64,000 nucleotides of DNA, from NCBI RefSeq assembly GCF_000247695.1, contig NW_004624795.1, positions 11,003,669-11,067,668 on the forward strand, given 5' to 3'. Position 1 is the stretch's first letter; the number at the start of each line of letters is the position of its first letter. Source of the stretch: Heterocephalus glaber (lineage: Eukaryota; Chordata; Mammalia; Rodentia; Bathyergidae). Below, one piece after another: positions 43,966-55,945 of this stretch. The notes below the pieces were generated by a model. The model ran no database searches. It had not been told where the DNA came from and saw only the letters and a list, made by a program, of their open reading frames with translations. A program made the translations under genes and the position numbers.

Positions 43966-45685
43966 TGTTCATGATCCTGCTGCCACTCACATCTTTGGCA
44001 TTTTGATTATTTGGTCTGAGAAGAGGCCTGAGATCTTGTGTTATTAACCAAAACTACAGGAGATTCTGGCATAGTTGACTCATCTTCCATTTCTAAGAAC
44101 TGCACAGACCCCAGTGTGGAGGCCCCCAAAACGTGCTCGCAGCTGTCTCCCTAGAATCACTCCCCATCCATATGAACCACAGCCAGACACCAGCTGTCTC
44201 CACTCCTTCCAGAAACCAGCAACCCCACTTGGGTTACAACATACACATTTGAACCTGTTTAATCAGACGTCTTGCCATGGAATCAGCAGCACCCCAGTGA
44301 GGTTAGGAGGTTGTCCTTTCTTTCCTGCATTTATGGCACACCAAGATCCATCCATCATATTCTATGGGAGGTTTTAAGTTCTTTCCTGAACAAGGACAGG
44401 AGATCCTAGAGGGTAGTACTGGGGCACAATTGTATTCCTTGTTGTCTGGGAGGTTGACCCCACAAAATAATATGCTGCTGCCATCACTGAAATTTCCAGA
44501 CTTATCTTCTAAAAATAGTCACTGCCTTGCAACATTGGAAGGGACAAAGAGGAGGAGAAATTTCTACTCCCGGAAGGCTCATAATGAGAAACACCAATAA
44601 CAAAGAGTTCTTCTCTCCTTTTAACCCAGTCCTAGTTCTCAAGTCTCTTGGCTACTCATGCTTCTATGTGGCCTCTTTGCTTGCAGTTCTTTCTGAGCCA
44701 AGAATGCTTGAATGCTCTGCACAATCAGAGGCTCTGGTTTCACCCAAAGTGTTTTCTAAAAGCATGTGATGCATGGTGGTGCTGGCCTTTGAGAGCTGTG
44801 TGTGTAATTCCTAAGAATATGGCTTAGACATGCTTCTAGTAAATTGTGTCTGAGGGTTCTGTGCCCAGGGTAATATTTCCTTAATTCCCCTGATGTGCTA
44901 GCAAAGATTTTGCTAGATAACCATTATAGCTTGTGTTCTGCTGGGTGCAGCACACTGAAGCATGGTTTACAGCAGCCCATGAGGTCTAACCAGAACCACC
45001 AGCCAAGCGGAGGATCTGTGGAGCTCTAAATGACTGAAAGAGCTCCATCCCATTCAATGTAAGTGGTTCAGGAGTGTGGAGACTCTCCTCTCCCCGGTAG
45101 GTTTCCCTCGGTTCCACATTACTGTCATAGGCTCCCCCAGAAGACACTGCAAGGTGCTGCTGGTTTCGTGCTTCAACCCACTACAGCCAGCAGGGTAAGG
45201 GGTGGGGGCTGTGAGAAATGATCTACAGAAGTGTGCACTCAGGAAATAGGACTCTCTGGAGTTTCTGGAACTCAGACTGAGCAAAATCATAGAACTGAGG
45301 ACATAAAAACGAAAAGGAAATGAGAGATAAAATAATTCAACTCCTTCATTGTTGGATAAGAAACTTGAGATCCAGATGCTTTATGAAGTTAGGGTGAGGC
45401 CTGGAGCTAAAGTCTTCACATTTGCAAGCCAGCATTCTTTTTTGAATATCACAGGTACGCTGGGATTTTTTTTTTTTTTTTTTACTTCTAAAGGAGCAAT
45501 CTGAAAAGAAACTCAAATTGTGACTTCACCATATAACATTCCTCCTCTGAATTTCTCCAAGTACTCTTTTAAAATAAACATTCATTCCACAGTGCCGGTG
45601 GAAATAAGAAAAGTACAGGATCCTCCCTCACTGAGCAAAAAAGTGTTTTAAATGCTCTGATATATCACTCAGCACTGTTTCTTTA
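43966..45685. other. unassigned, low-repeat sequence
   Basis: 1.7 kb. A short stretch near 44012-44060 (TTTGGTCTGAGAAGAGGCCT) resembles the inner part of a MER5-type element. A pure T-run occupies about 45464-45483 without an adjoining SINE. Open frames up to 100 codons (44075-44377) lack domains. Confidence 0.35.
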
Positions 45686-45689
45686 AGTA

Positions 45690-45890
45690 ATGCCAGACTT
45701 GGCAGTTCTCATAGTGCATTCCCTAGACCAACAACATCAAATCATTGAGATACTGGTAGATGTAAATGTTGCTTCCAGACCTACTAAATCATAAACTCAG
45801 AGGTGGTCTTAACTCTGTATTTTTACAAGACTTCTAGGCGACTCTGGTGCATGCTCAAGTTTGCAATTTTAGACTCTTCTCACACAATGT
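45690..45890 (+). mobile_element. MER5/MER20-like hAT-Charlie element
   Basis: TTGGCAGTTCTCATAGTGCA, CCCTAGACCAACAACATCAA, AGACCTACTAAATCATAAAC and GGCGACTCTGGTGCATGCTC follow the order of short non-autonomous hAT elements (CAGTGGTTCTCAAA...GGACCAGCAGCATCA...GACCTACTGAATCAGAA...GGTGATTCTGATGCACGCT). It encodes nothing and depends on a transposase elsewhere. Confidence 0.65.
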
Positions 45891-46740
45891 TATTTAGAAA
45901 CAATTAGAATATTCCCATCTCCCAAACCCTGGCTTCTAGAAGCCTACTGTGACTGGAAACCTCTACCCTTTAGAATCCAGCTCTAGATTATCCTCAAATA
46001 GGAAACGTGCTTTAACCTTCACATCCTTCATATACCAGTATGTACACCCTTGTTAGAAGCTCCTTTAAGAGTGGATTTTGAAAGAATCTATTAATAATGG
46101 ATCTATAACTTATCTATGACTGGCAGTGACTGAAGCCAGCAATTACACAGAAGCTGGAAAATTTAGTGTAATGGGAGAAGAGTGTCTCATGGAACAAAGA
46201 CAGGGCGGCAGCAGGTCTCAGGAAGTGCGAGAAGCCAGCGGCTGGAATGTCCACAGCACTGCTGCTCACCTCTTACACCTGCTCTCTCCTGAGAATCTGC
46301 ATTTTCTCTCTTCTTGCTGACCTACAGCTTCCTCTGTGTCTCAGTCCACATGAGGGAAAATGGTACTGCCTACAACCACCAAATGAAGAGTCCTGCTGCC
46401 GGGACAGGAGCCTGTATGTCTCTCCCAGTCCCAATTCCAAGTTCCTAGGAAAGAAGGGGATTTCAGCCCAAGGAGTAACAGCTGTTTACCTGAGACCAGT
46501 CCACTGTGTGTTGACTGACAGGAACATGGCCTTTGGGAATTGCACGCTTTTCATGATGGAGGTGGTGGATGGATAGTTTCTGAGGAGAGGGAAGGACTAA
46601 AAGTTTAACCTGGTCTGGAAGGAAACTAGAGTGAGTTCTACTGCAGGGCGGAGGGGTCTCAGAAAAGGGGAGGAGAGCTGAGGGATGCAGGGGAATAAGT
46701 TTCCTGGACAATAATTCTAAGGATTTAAGAAAGTCATTAT
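45891..46740. other. unassigned sequence
   Basis: No gene or clear repeat. Open frames at 46126-46759 occur on both strands and have no motif. Confidence 0.3.
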
Positions 46741-46741
46741 T

Positions 46742-47210
46742 TGTTATGAGTTGGGTCATGTTTTCCCAAAGGGCATGTTGAAGTCCTAATCTCTGGTACC
46801 TCCAGAAGTAACATTATTTGAGCAAAACATCACTGCAATATCATGAGACAATCATAATAAGGTCATACTGGACTATAGTGGATCTTAAAGAAAATATTAC
46901 TGGAATCTTTATAGGAAGAGGGAAACTTGGACACAGAGATACAGAGAAAGCAACCATGTGAAACTGTAGGCAGGACTTGGAATTTTGTTACCAGACCTCA
47001 GCTAAGGATTAAGGAATTCCTGGGGCTAATGAAGCTAGGGTGCTCCCATAACGACCTCAGAGGGGACTCTGGAGGTCTCATGGCCCTACCGACACCTCCA
47101 TTTTGGACTTCTAGCCTCCGGAAGTGTGAAACAGTAAATTTCTGTTATTTGCAGGCAGCCAGTTTGTGGAATTTTGTTAAGACAGCCCGAGGAAATCAAT
47201 ACTGTATTCT
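46742..47210 (+). mobile_element. MLT1 solo LTR, plus strand
   Basis: It starts TGTTATGAGTTGGGTCATGT, GGGCATGTTGAAGTCCTAAT, then GGACACAGAGATACAGAGAA and GACTTCTAGCCTCCGGAAGT. It ends GTAAATTTCTGTTATTTGCA...CAGTTTGTGGAATTTTGTTA...CAATACTG. These blocks match the full length of an MLT1 LTR in order. The 95-codon frame at 46927-47214 lies inside the LTR and is not a gene. Confidence 0.85.
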
Positions 47211-47930
47211 TTAGCCCTTTCATGCCTGTTGAAACCCCACCTTCCCCAAGTCCCACAAAAGTCCCACAAAAGGCCAGCTTTCTGGCACCCTCCCACTATT
47301 TCTAGCCTTAGTCATGACAGTCACTAACCTTTTGCTTAACACTTAACCCTTCCCTTCTTCATTTCTATTTTCCAGTCTACTTCTGGCCCGGTGATTTACT
47401 ACCTTTTCAGGTCTTGATATTTTTAAATTTTGACACCCTGCACTATCAGTTACACTCTTTTCAAACACTTGGAGTTTTGGGGAACAGAAATGTAAATGAA
47501 GCAAATACAGAGGGCTTATTGGCTTCCCATGATAAAATTCAGGGATGGCCTCACTTCTGGAACAGTTCTACGTAGGAATTTGGACACTGTCACTAGGAAG
47601 CTTGTCTTCCTTTATCTCAGGGGTCTGTTCTCCTCCTTGTTGGCTCTAGGCTCTCACGGGCTCTCCTGACTGGGGAAAGCATGCCTGCCTGAAGTGCTAG
47701 GCTGATGTTTCACCAGCAGAATTGCTAGTTTGACACTGCTTTTCTCCTCTTCGTCCCAATAGGAGCCTGGAAGACTGGCCACCTAGCTACCAGTAACTAG
47801 AATTTAGGAAACATGAACATGTTATTGTGATTGATTGCACGGGGTCTTGTGTCCTCCTGCCCTGGAGTTTTAGGATGAAGTAAGCTGAAAACCAGATGTG
47901 ATTGAAAAATACCATGATTGTTTAAATTTT
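47211..47930. other. unassigned sequence
   Basis: Nothing recognised. Confidence 0.3.
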
Positions 47931-47934
47931 AAAA

Positions 47935-48175
47935 ATTATCGCAGTAAAAGATCCATAGTCATTGATACCTCTCAAAATACTCTCCCTCACTTTGAACACA
48001 TTTATCCTCTCATTTTTGTCATTTTATGAGGCATTTCTAGAAGTCCTTTTTCACGCGTGTCTTTTGTTACGCTGTTGTAGCTGCTTTAATGCCCAGAATC
48101 AGGTCAAAATGCTTGTCTTTCATGATCATGAAAGGGAAGAGCCAGAAGTCACGAGGTGCCAGATCTAGTGAATAA
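47935..48175 (-). pseudogene. mariner transposase C-terminal fragment
   Basis: On the minus strand from about 48166, the sequence encodes DLAPRDFWLFPF, the segment holding the third catalytic Asp of the D,D34D triad. An IKAATTA-like helix follows, and after several stops and indels the family C-terminus DKCVQSEGEYFER. The N-terminal DNA-binding domain and the first two catalytic Asp residues are missing. After the C-terminus comes an A/T-rich 3' non-coding tail towards 47935. It is an inactive relic. Confidence 0.75.
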
Positions 48176-48199
48176 GGCTCGCGAGAACAGCCTGCTCTT

Positions 48200-48440
48200 C
48201 CCACGGATGGCACTCAGCAGTGGCATTCACCATACTTCTAATCTTGTTCTGAAAAGATACTCATGAGGAACTCACAGAACTGCTTCCGAAAGTGGCAAGA
48301 ACAATGGCGTAAGTATGTCCCCCACAGCCAGGGGGAGGATTTTGAGGGGAATTAATGGTGCTTTGTCTTTTACTGTAGTAAATTTTTAACTTTAAGCATT
48401 CAGCATATATTTTGGTCACACTTCATAGGAATCAAGTACA
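48200..48440 (+). pseudogene. second mariner transposase tail, opposite strand
   Basis: Plus strand 48278-48349 encodes NCFRKWQEQWRKYV, then GEDFEG, the same C-terminal segment (NCF.KW..RW.KCV...GEYFEGD) as in mariner transposases. An A/T-rich tail follows to about 48440 (TACTGTAGTAAATTTTTAAC). The preceding catalytic region is not recognisable on this strand. It lies head to head with the minus-strand relic, with both C-termini facing outward. Confidence 0.7.
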
Positions 48441-48461
48441 CGCAAAATGACAGATCCTTAC

Positions 48462-48542
48462 TAAGCTCTCCAGGCTGGCCTCAAACTTGGGATCCTCCTG
48501 CCTATTGTAGCTGGGATTATATGCATGGACCACCATGCCTTA
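48462..48542 (-). mobile_element. truncated B1 SINE
   Basis: CTCCAGGCTGGCCTCAAACT, GGGATCCTCCTGCCTATTGT, AGCTGGGATTATATGCATGG and ACCACCATGCC represent the 5' half of a B1 in reverse. The GAGACAGGGTCTC end and tail are missing. Confidence 0.8.
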
Positions 48543-48700
48543 CTATTTAAGCTTTTTTTTTTTAGCTTAATGTTTCTGCTGGACCAGAATCAGGGCAGTC
48601 TGAAGACTAGCTTGGTTGAGTTGAGTCTGTGGGCTTCTGCCTGTCTGTGAGAAGGGTCTGCTCTGCTCTTGCCTTGCCTGTCTCTTCGAGGCAGCTTCTG

Positions 48701-48809
48701 CCAGTGTCTTTTTTTTTTTTTTTGGTGCTGGGGACCAAACTCAGGACCTTGTGCTTGCAAGCCAGGCGGTGGAACCACTGAGCTAAATCCCCAGCCCTCC
48801 CAGTGTCTT
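48701..48809 (-). mobile_element. ID SINE with 10-bp target duplication
   Basis: The ID body (48711-48797: T-run, GGTGCTGGGGACCAAACTCA, CTTGTGCTTGCAAGCCAGGC, GAGCTAAATCCCCAGCC) is flanked by CCAGTGTCTT (48701-48710 and 48800-48809). Open frames on both strands through it are shadows. Confidence 0.93.
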
Positions 48810-48944
48810 CTTAAGGCATATTCTGTGTTGAGCTCAGAAATCTGCTGGGTGATCTTTAGCAAAACAGACTGTTCCTATTCACAGACACAACATTCTTTTC
48901 TCTCGAGTTCTTCTTGGGTCTAGGGCTGAGTTGTCAGATATATT

Positions 48945-49200
48945 TTTGAATATCTATGTGGTCTCAACTTCATGTCTTTGTCCTGCCATTGTCTCTTCCT
49001 AGTATGTATTCAAGACTCAATTAAAATTCCACTGTCAGCCTCCACAAAGCTTTTGTTGGTCATCTTAGTGTTAGGACTGAGTCAATAAATAAATTGACTC
49101 ATATTCTAGTAGGGTTCACTAATGATAAACAAAAATTGTACTGAGAACTCTACACTTCCAAATGTGACAGGTGCTGATAAGGAGAGCTCTGGGGGTGCAT
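48945..49200. mobile_element. possible L2 relics
   Basis: 48960-49060 resembles a plus-strand L2 piece (ATGTATTCAAGACTCAATTA). 49070-49165 resembles a minus-strand L2 piece (CATATTCTAGTAGGGTTCAC, TGACAGGTGCTGATAAGGA). Both are weak. Confidence 0.35.
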
Positions 49201-49689
49201 TAGGGGGTGTTGTCCCAGTTTTAAATTCATCTTGGAGGAACAGCAGGACCAATCTAATGCTGTGGATGCTGTGCGCTGGTTGGGTTGATTTTGGTCTTAT
49301 TTTCCAGCAGAAGCAGCAGCAGGAATCAGTTTTCATGTTTGAGAGATGAAAGGACAACTATGTGGCTGGCATGTAGTGTGTGGGGGGAGATGATTCAAGG
49401 AAGGAGGGGCAGCCGGTAGTGGGGGGGTCTTGTGAGTGACACTAAAGACTTTAGACATATCGCTCTGAGCAGTAGGTGGTGACAGCAAGATTCTAGACAA
49501 TAGCATCCCAAATAGATTTACACTGAAAACCACAGTTCTAGCTGTGGTGTATAATGAATTGGGGCAAGGCAAGAATGGGTGCAGAAGACTAACAATGTGT
49601 TTGTGTGATGTTGTGTAGTCACTGGGGCTAACTTTCTTTGGTACCTACAAAGGTACTTGTCTTTGGTAGATAGATAGGCCTCTTGGAAG

Positions 49690-50535
49690 ATTCAGATGCA
49701 CTTCAAACTCAACATGTCTACAGCCTATCTCTTGGTCCTTCTCAATACTCCCACTCCCTGTAAAAATCGAAACTTAAATTGCATGTCTTGGCGCCTAACA
49801 CTATCATCTAGTTTTGAAATCCAAAATCTTCATATTTCTTCTTTTCCCTTCCTTTTCCTCACCACCTCCCATTCTGAGTCCTTCACCTAAGTTACCTATT
49901 TGAGCCCTAAGTAGCTCTCCCAACTATCATGTCTCTCCATATCTGTCACCCCTTCCACCATTATTTCTTTCCCAGAAGCCTTTGCTTCTCCACTTATCTA
50001 GCATCCTCCTTCTGCCCACTCCCATCCAACCTGAATGTCACACTAGAGTTATTGTTTCAACATACAAAGGCAATCGTACCACCCTTCTGCTTAGCATCTT
50101 ATAATAAGAACAACTGCCTCTGCTCTCAAGAGCAAGACGGAATCCCTCACCTTAGCTTCCATGCCCTTTCAGCAACCAACCTGTAATCACTCTTCGCCTC
50201 ATCTCCCTGCAGTCAACTCAGAGCAAATTTTGCTACAGGGCTCTGTCCTGGCTGTCCTCTCTGCCCTATGCTCTTCATTATATAACTCGCATTCCTACTT
50301 CACCTCTCAGTTTAGGAAGCTGACTTCTGACTTCTCTGACCAGGCCAAATCTCCTTACAGTGTGTCCTAGATCCATTTTAGTACTTGTACTTGCAGTTTG
50401 CATCTTTCCCATTGAATTTCTCTTTTCCCCACTAGATTCTAATTTCCAGGAAGGAAGACAGCCTTAGATTTTTAAAGTAATGTTGTAGCCCTGAGCCTCA
50501 TAGAACTTTGGTGGTATTTGTTGAATAAAAATGAA
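49690..50535 (+). mobile_element. long L2 LINE 3' region
   Basis: Pyrimidine-rich plus-strand L2: GTCCTTCACCTAAGTTACCT, AACATACAAAGGCAATCGTA with CACCCTTCTGCTTAGCATCT, CAAGACGGAATCCCTCACCT, then CCACTAGATTCTAATTTCCA. It closes with GGTGGTATTTGTTGAATAAA and AATGAATG, the L2 3' terminus. It is one of the longest L2 copies in the window, about 0.85 kb, with no open frame matching the reverse transcriptase. Confidence 0.75.
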
Positions 50536-50539
50536 TGCG

Positions 50540-50760
50540 TAAACATATATCAAGGGATGCTTTATATTGAACATCTAAGGAGAACCCAGCACTTTACCTA
50601 CTGTGCTCCACAATTTACAACTACAATCTGGAAAACAGGTAGTGTTTTTCTTTTAAGACAGGAAAACTGGAGCTTGGTGAAATGTACTTGCCAGAGGTTA
50701 TAGAGCTCAGAAATGCTATCTATCCAGGATTAAGAACTAGGCCTGCCTGTTTCTGAAACA
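50540..50760 (-). mobile_element. MIR SINE
   Basis: AAGGAGAACCCAGCACTTTA, AATCTGGAAAACAGGTAGTG, AAGACAGGAAAACTGGAGCT and TTGCCAGAGGTTATAGAGCT follow reversed MIR order. Confidence 0.6.
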
Positions 50761-51470
50761 GGCTGTGCTGTTTCAACAATCACAAACAAAAGGTTGAGGC
50801 TGGAAGGAACAGGGAAGTATTTGATGTAATGCTGTTATCCTACTGAGATGGAATCTTGAGGCTTATGGCTTAAAAATAAAACATAAATTCATACAGAGCA
50901 TCTGCAAGAGAGCACAGATAGAAACAAAATCGCTCTAGACAGTGTCTTTTTCTATTGTCATACGTCAATTTAATCAATCCTTTAGTAAAGAAAGGAAGCA
51001 GTGACATAATAGACTTTATTTTATTTTGAACCACCCACAGTTGTCAAAGCAGACACCCAGACCAAGACCAAGGTCATAGCTAAATTACACTTGTAGCAAT
51101 GACTCCTGGCAGCCTTCAGGGCGTAGGGGCTGCAGAGCCAGGGAGGGAGCATGACCGAGTGGTAAATAAAACCAGTTTTCTGGCTGCTGATTTTCTTGCT
51201 ACTGAATGTAGTAAAGCCATAATCATTACCATAGCAACATGCGCATTGCACACAACATGAATATGTAGATTCCCTAGAGGGAAAAATAAATAAACCAAAC
51301 CTTTGTGCACCTTTACTTGAAAAAGAAAAAAGAAAGCTTGTGTCATTTCAATTTACAGTTGCAAAAACAGGGCTCTGAGTCCACGTAGGTAATTTTTCTA
51401 AATGAATCCATAACCACCAGAAATGAAGGATGGGCTCACAAAGCCCACAGAAAAATAATCTGTCATGGTT
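50761..51470. other. unassigned sequence
   Basis: No recognised repeat and no gene. Overlapping minus-strand frames of 76 codons lack motifs. Confidence 0.3.

Positions 51471-51472
<2 letters not shown>

Positions 51473-51512
<40 letters not shown>
51473..51512 (+). repeat. (GT)20 microsatellite
   Basis: About twenty uninterrupted GT units. It creates the THTHTH stretch of the 154-codon minus-strand frame (51469-51933), which is therefore not counted as a gene. Confidence 0.98.
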
Positions 51513-51514
<2 letters not shown>

Positions 51515-53730
51515 GAAACAGTTGGAGACAGTGAAGACAGGGAAAGGTAAACAGATGAGAAAAAGAGAAACTTGCAGTCATGGTGCCTGGCAATTTCTGG
51601 AGGGAGATCCATGTAAAAGCAGCCTCCCTTCAGCATTAAAACCTCCCAAGTACCCTTCTTATGGAAGCACTTGGGCCATTTGTACCACATAGGCCCCGGA
51701 GTGGAGGCTGGATTGTAGGCTGTGGTGTGCAGGGAAGGAAGCAGAGCACTGCTGCCCGTGACTTCCCTGGGGAGAGGCTCAGGGTCACCCTGTGGTGAGG
51801 AGGTGTGGGTGGGACAGGGAGCACCGAGGGATCTCAAAATGCTTGATTTAAAATCTCTCAGGACTTTTACACAGATTGTAATTTTTATGGAGTTAGCCTT
51901 CATCTGAGGTACGCTGAAGCTCTCCCAAGTCACCCCTTGACACAGCTACTGAGCGGAGCCCTTCTCTCCACCCTAGTGCTTTTCTTCCCCTCTCCAAGAA
52001 AGACTGATGACCAGGTTTGTGGTTCTGGAGGTGCTCTAAGAACAGATAGCTCTAGATCTCAGGCTGATACACCAAGCAAGCAGGAGGCCACGATCCCTCG
52101 GATAAGGTGTGAATAAAGAACACAGGGCCTGTCCTGAAGAGTCTTACCTCCTGGAAGGGTCTCACTTCCAAATACATTTCTGTAATTCCTTAAGTAATTG
52201 TGAGATCGGATATGCTAATTATTTGTGGGGAAACCATTGTGATCAGAGACGTGGACGTGGTGATTCTCATTCTGGCTGGCGCTGATGTAATGTGCTCTCC
52301 TTGCTGTATCTCTTCCTGTACAATTATGTAAACACAAATGCATCTCTATCTACTTACTTACATGTCTGTTCACTTCTCTTTAGCTATCTAACTAATTCTC
52401 TGTCGTGATTTATGTGTGAATATGTATACATGGGAAGAGGTGTGTAAAACCCAACACACCTGTATATTTGGAAAACTATTGCATGTATATTATAAACAAG
52501 CCACTTTTATATATTCTTAAGTGACTTCAAAAAATGGTAACAACAACAGCAAAAAGATAAAAGACTTTACCTTTGTGGACATCACATTTTCACAGTGGGG
52601 GGCAGAGAGAAAACAACAAGGGAAAATATTTTAATAAAACAATGCACAAGAATTTGGGTGGAGCAAGTGGAATGGGAGTAACAGAAAAGTTGCAGTTTTA
52701 AATAAGATGGTCAGGAAAGTCCACGATGAAAGGACACTTGAATGAGTTCAGTCTGTATTACCCAGGGTTGGCTCTTAAATCTCAGACCAAATGGAAACTG
52801 TTTAAGTGACATGGTTTTTCCATGGCCTTATTTTCATTGAGATGTTGGAAGACCCAGGAAACCGTGCATCCTTAGATTACTATTTGAATGGGCAGAATTT
52901 GACTGAGAAAATCCAGATCCTAAGTTAATCAGGAAGAGACTGCAACGAGCCAGGCTTGAGTTGAAAAATTGAAGAGCCAGACTGGAAAGATCAAGACCAG
53001 ATCTTGATGACAGGTTGGCGTCAGCCTGGAGGCGTGAAGAAATTGGACAATTTATGGCAGGCAAGTGAGATTGCTTCATAATTCCTTCTCTGCACAAGAG
53101 CTCAAGGGAAAGAATAAGTAAGTTTTTGGGTTTTATTTTCAGTTTATGCTGCTCTCTGCTTTATAGATCTCTGAGTCTTCAAAGATACTTTTAATGTCTT
53201 TCGTTTCTAAAGGAAAACCAGAAGAATGATGCTGGAATTTCAAAGACAGGGTGGGTGAAAAAGGGCTCATCCTGTCTATAATCCAGAGAAGAATTGCTCT
53301 GATTACAGACCAGCTAACTGCAGAGAGAAAAGACACATAAATAAAACAGTCCTGGAACGTGTGTGTGGCATGGCCACATCCTGCCAAAGCTGAGAAGACA
53401 CAAAGAAAATAGAATGACTTAGGGTTTGTAAGAATGTATTCTACATCCAAGAATCTGACTCATAGGTATTATCATCGTCCTGTAAATATGTTAAAAGTCA
53501 AGTAAAGATGATATGTTTCAGTCTATCTTATAACAACCAAGCCCAGAAATTGTCAACAGCCTAAAAAATTTCTAATTATTCATTATATTAAAGGTTTATA
53601 CTGGTAATGTATAATATTTTACATTTTATACAATCTTCTATTATCTTGTTTCTTCTGTTCTTGATCTTGTTGCTCTCAAGTTTTGGGCAACAGGGCATTT
53701 AGAATGTTTTCTGATTTTATTTAAGGATGA
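51513..53730. other. unassigned, low-repeat sequence
   Basis: 2.2 kb with no clear transposon. AACACAGGGCCTGTCCTGAA near 52119 is faintly L2-like. Open frames on the minus strand (52834-53097, 53139-53450) have no domain. Confidence 0.35.
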
Positions 53731-53734
53731 TTAC

Positions 53735-54130
53735 AGTGCATAAAATCTGTCAGTGTCTTCCCACTTCCTTTAGGGTAGCATTCAAAAGGCTTACTCAGAG
53801 CTATAAAGTCCTTTTGGTTTGTCCTCAGCCTACCTCTCCAAATGCCCTCTGCCACACTCACGAAGGTGTCTTTCTTGCTGCTAGAATAGTTATGCAATTC
53901 CCTGAATAAATCACACTGATCCATGCAGCAGTGTCTGCTCATGATAGTTCCTCTGCCTAGAACATGGTTTCCACCGTCACCCACTCAGCTGGAACCATCA
54001 CTTCCTCTTGATAACTTCCCCAATTTTTTCCTTCAGGCTGAGTTGGGCAAGCATCATAGGATCCCAGGCCTACCTGTGTCATGACCCTTACCTGAGTGAC
54101 ATCTAATAGTTTCTCTTTTCATTTCCTTAC
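53735..54130 (+). mobile_element. L2 LINE 3' region
   Basis: Plus-strand L2: CAGTGTCTTCCCACTTCCTT, GGGTAGCATTCAAAAGGCTT, GTCCTCAGCCTACCTCTCCA, TGCCACACTCACGAAGGTG, GTTCCTCTGCCTAGAACATG, CATCACTTCCTCTTGATAAC. The order matches the L2 3' half well. The paired opposite-strand frames at 53721-53984 are shadows. Confidence 0.85.
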
Positions 54131-54885
54131 GCTAGAGACTAGGGATTTTTTTGAGGATGCAGTTGAAATGATCTCTTGCCTCAGCTTCTAAAAAAGGACC
54201 ATGATGCCCAGCACCTACAGTAGCTCAGGGTGTATGTCTGTGTGCAGCACTGAACTGAAGCATCGGAGGCTTGAAATAGTCCAGCACCAATCATGTAAAG
54301 AACTTGGCAATTTCACAAAAATCATTAAAGTAATATTAGCAGCAGGGATGGGGCTCAATACATCAAAACATTACTGTAAGAAGCAATTTTCTAACCTTAG
54401 CAGTTCACCAGGAGCAGTTTCTAGGTCCTACTGACTTTTCCACTGCCCAGCAGGGGATAGATAGATTTGTAGGGAATGAAATAAATTGCTTTCTAATGTC
54501 ATTTAATGTCACAGTTTTTAAACGACGCATCACACTGTCTTCCTATAAACTCTAAGCCACATGGACAGTGTTCTGGAAGTGAAAATGATCAAACTGTAGA
54601 ATGACAGAAAATTGGCCTTTGACCTAAGGTAGACCAGCCAGCAGCCCTATGTGTGATAGGCCACTTTGCACTCAAGTCAGGGAGCAAGTTGAATCTATAG
54701 GATCACATGGTACATACCTGGACTTGGCTTTGCTTTGGAGGCCTCTATTTGACTTTTCCAGGCTCTGGGTTTTCCACTACTGTGTGTTGTACAAAGCTGA
54801 CCTCCACTGCTATTCCACCACCTATCAGCACCTTCCTACCTTTTGCCTCCTTTCAGTGCTTTTGACTTGGCAGCACTGTAATCCT
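54131..54885. other. unassigned sequence
   Basis: No gene or clear repeat. Confidence 0.3.
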
Positions 54886-54889
54886 TAAG

Positions 54890-55035
54890 ATCTAATGTAG
54901 CATATTCATTTTGCAGAGGATCATGGGAGGTCCACAGAGAGGACATAATCAGCCCAAGTCAGCTGACAGAGGCAGAACTAACATCTGGGTTCTCCCGGAC
55001 ATCTAGGCATAGCTCTACAGCTCTGTGCTCTAATT
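54890..55035 (-). mobile_element. MIR SINE
   Basis: ATTTTGCAGAGGATCATGGG, AGGTCCACAGAGAGGACATA, AGTCAGCTGACAGAGGCAGA and CAGCTCTGTGCTC match reversed MIR. Confidence 0.75.
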
Positions 55036-55064
55036 CCCATTCAGCCAATCACTAACCATATCCT

Positions 55065-55235
55065 TACAGAAAAGTGGTTTAAGCCTCCAGAATCTGTCCT
55101 TTGTCCTCTGTAAAATCCAGAAAATGACAGCCTCTACCTTTCTGGGTTGTTAAAAAGATTTAACAAGAAAATAAATGTATCGTGGATTTAGCACAGCTCC
55201 TGACTGTGTTGAGCACTTAATGCATGCTGAACAGT
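55065..55235 (+). mobile_element. MIR SINE
   Basis: TTTAAGCCTCCAGAATCTGT, TTGTCCTCTGTAAAATCCAG, TTTCTGGGTTGTTAAAAAGA, TTTAGCACAGCTCCTGACTG and GTTGAGCACTTAATGCATGC match plus-strand MIR. It faces the MIR just upstream, tail to tail in opposite orientation. Confidence 0.75.
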
Positions 55236-55483
55236 TTACCACCCATCCCAGGCAGGGGTCTTGGGCAGGATTTTAGGGGAGATATTTAGGCCCAGTGTAC
55301 AATTTTAGCCTCAAATCTGCCCTGGTTTTCCCTTCTTGTGACCACTTTCAGCACACATTTAAGACATTCAAAATAAACTGAACATTCCTGATAACTGATA
55401 TTTTGGTTATTTGCATCTTGCAGCCTGACAAAATAAATCACTTCTGCCTCTTCTCACTTGTGCATCTAAGTCCTAATCTTTCT

Positions 55484-55513
55484 CCATCCATCCATCCGTC
55501 CATCCATCCATCC
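55484..55513 (+). repeat. (CATC)n tetranucleotide repeat
   Basis: About seven CATC units with one GTC interruption. Confidence 0.95.
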
Positions 55514-55898
55514 TATTGCAGTTGTGCTCGCACATCTAGCTCTTCCCTCTCTGCAGCCCAAGCCAGCTGTGTGCAGGGCTCTCACCAGATGCTCAAGGGG
55601 GCAGTGTGGTAATGCTGAAGGAAGAGCTCGCCTCGAGGAAAGCCTTGGCCATTTTTGCAGGACAATGTTTACCCTGGAAATTAAATTATATTTGGGATTT
55701 TGGGTTTCCCCTCCCCCATTCCTGTCCTGGGAGGTTTCGGAAAGTTACTGTGGTGACCACCGCAGTCAGAGGGTTGTCAGCCTTCAGCTCAGAGCATCAG
55801 GTCCTGCAGGCTTCTTGTAAGGCTCCAGGGACCCTGGACATGTGAGGGCTGGGCCTCCAGAGAAGGTCACAGTCTGCACCCACCCAGCACCTCCTCAT

Positions 55899-55945
<47 letters not shown>

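Noticed and set aside
46463..47214. Frames of 98 and 95 codons near the MLT1 LTR
   Set aside because: The second lies inside the LTR. The first is mainly outside any recognised feature but has no motif.
51469..51933. 154-codon minus-strand open frame ending in THTHTHT
   Set aside because: It runs through the (GT)n microsatellite, and the rest has no domain or conserved pattern, so it is a repeat-driven chance frame.
55484..55513. CRISPR-like array
   Set aside because: Short-unit tandem microsatellite without spacers. No repeat-spacer structure exists anywhere in the window.
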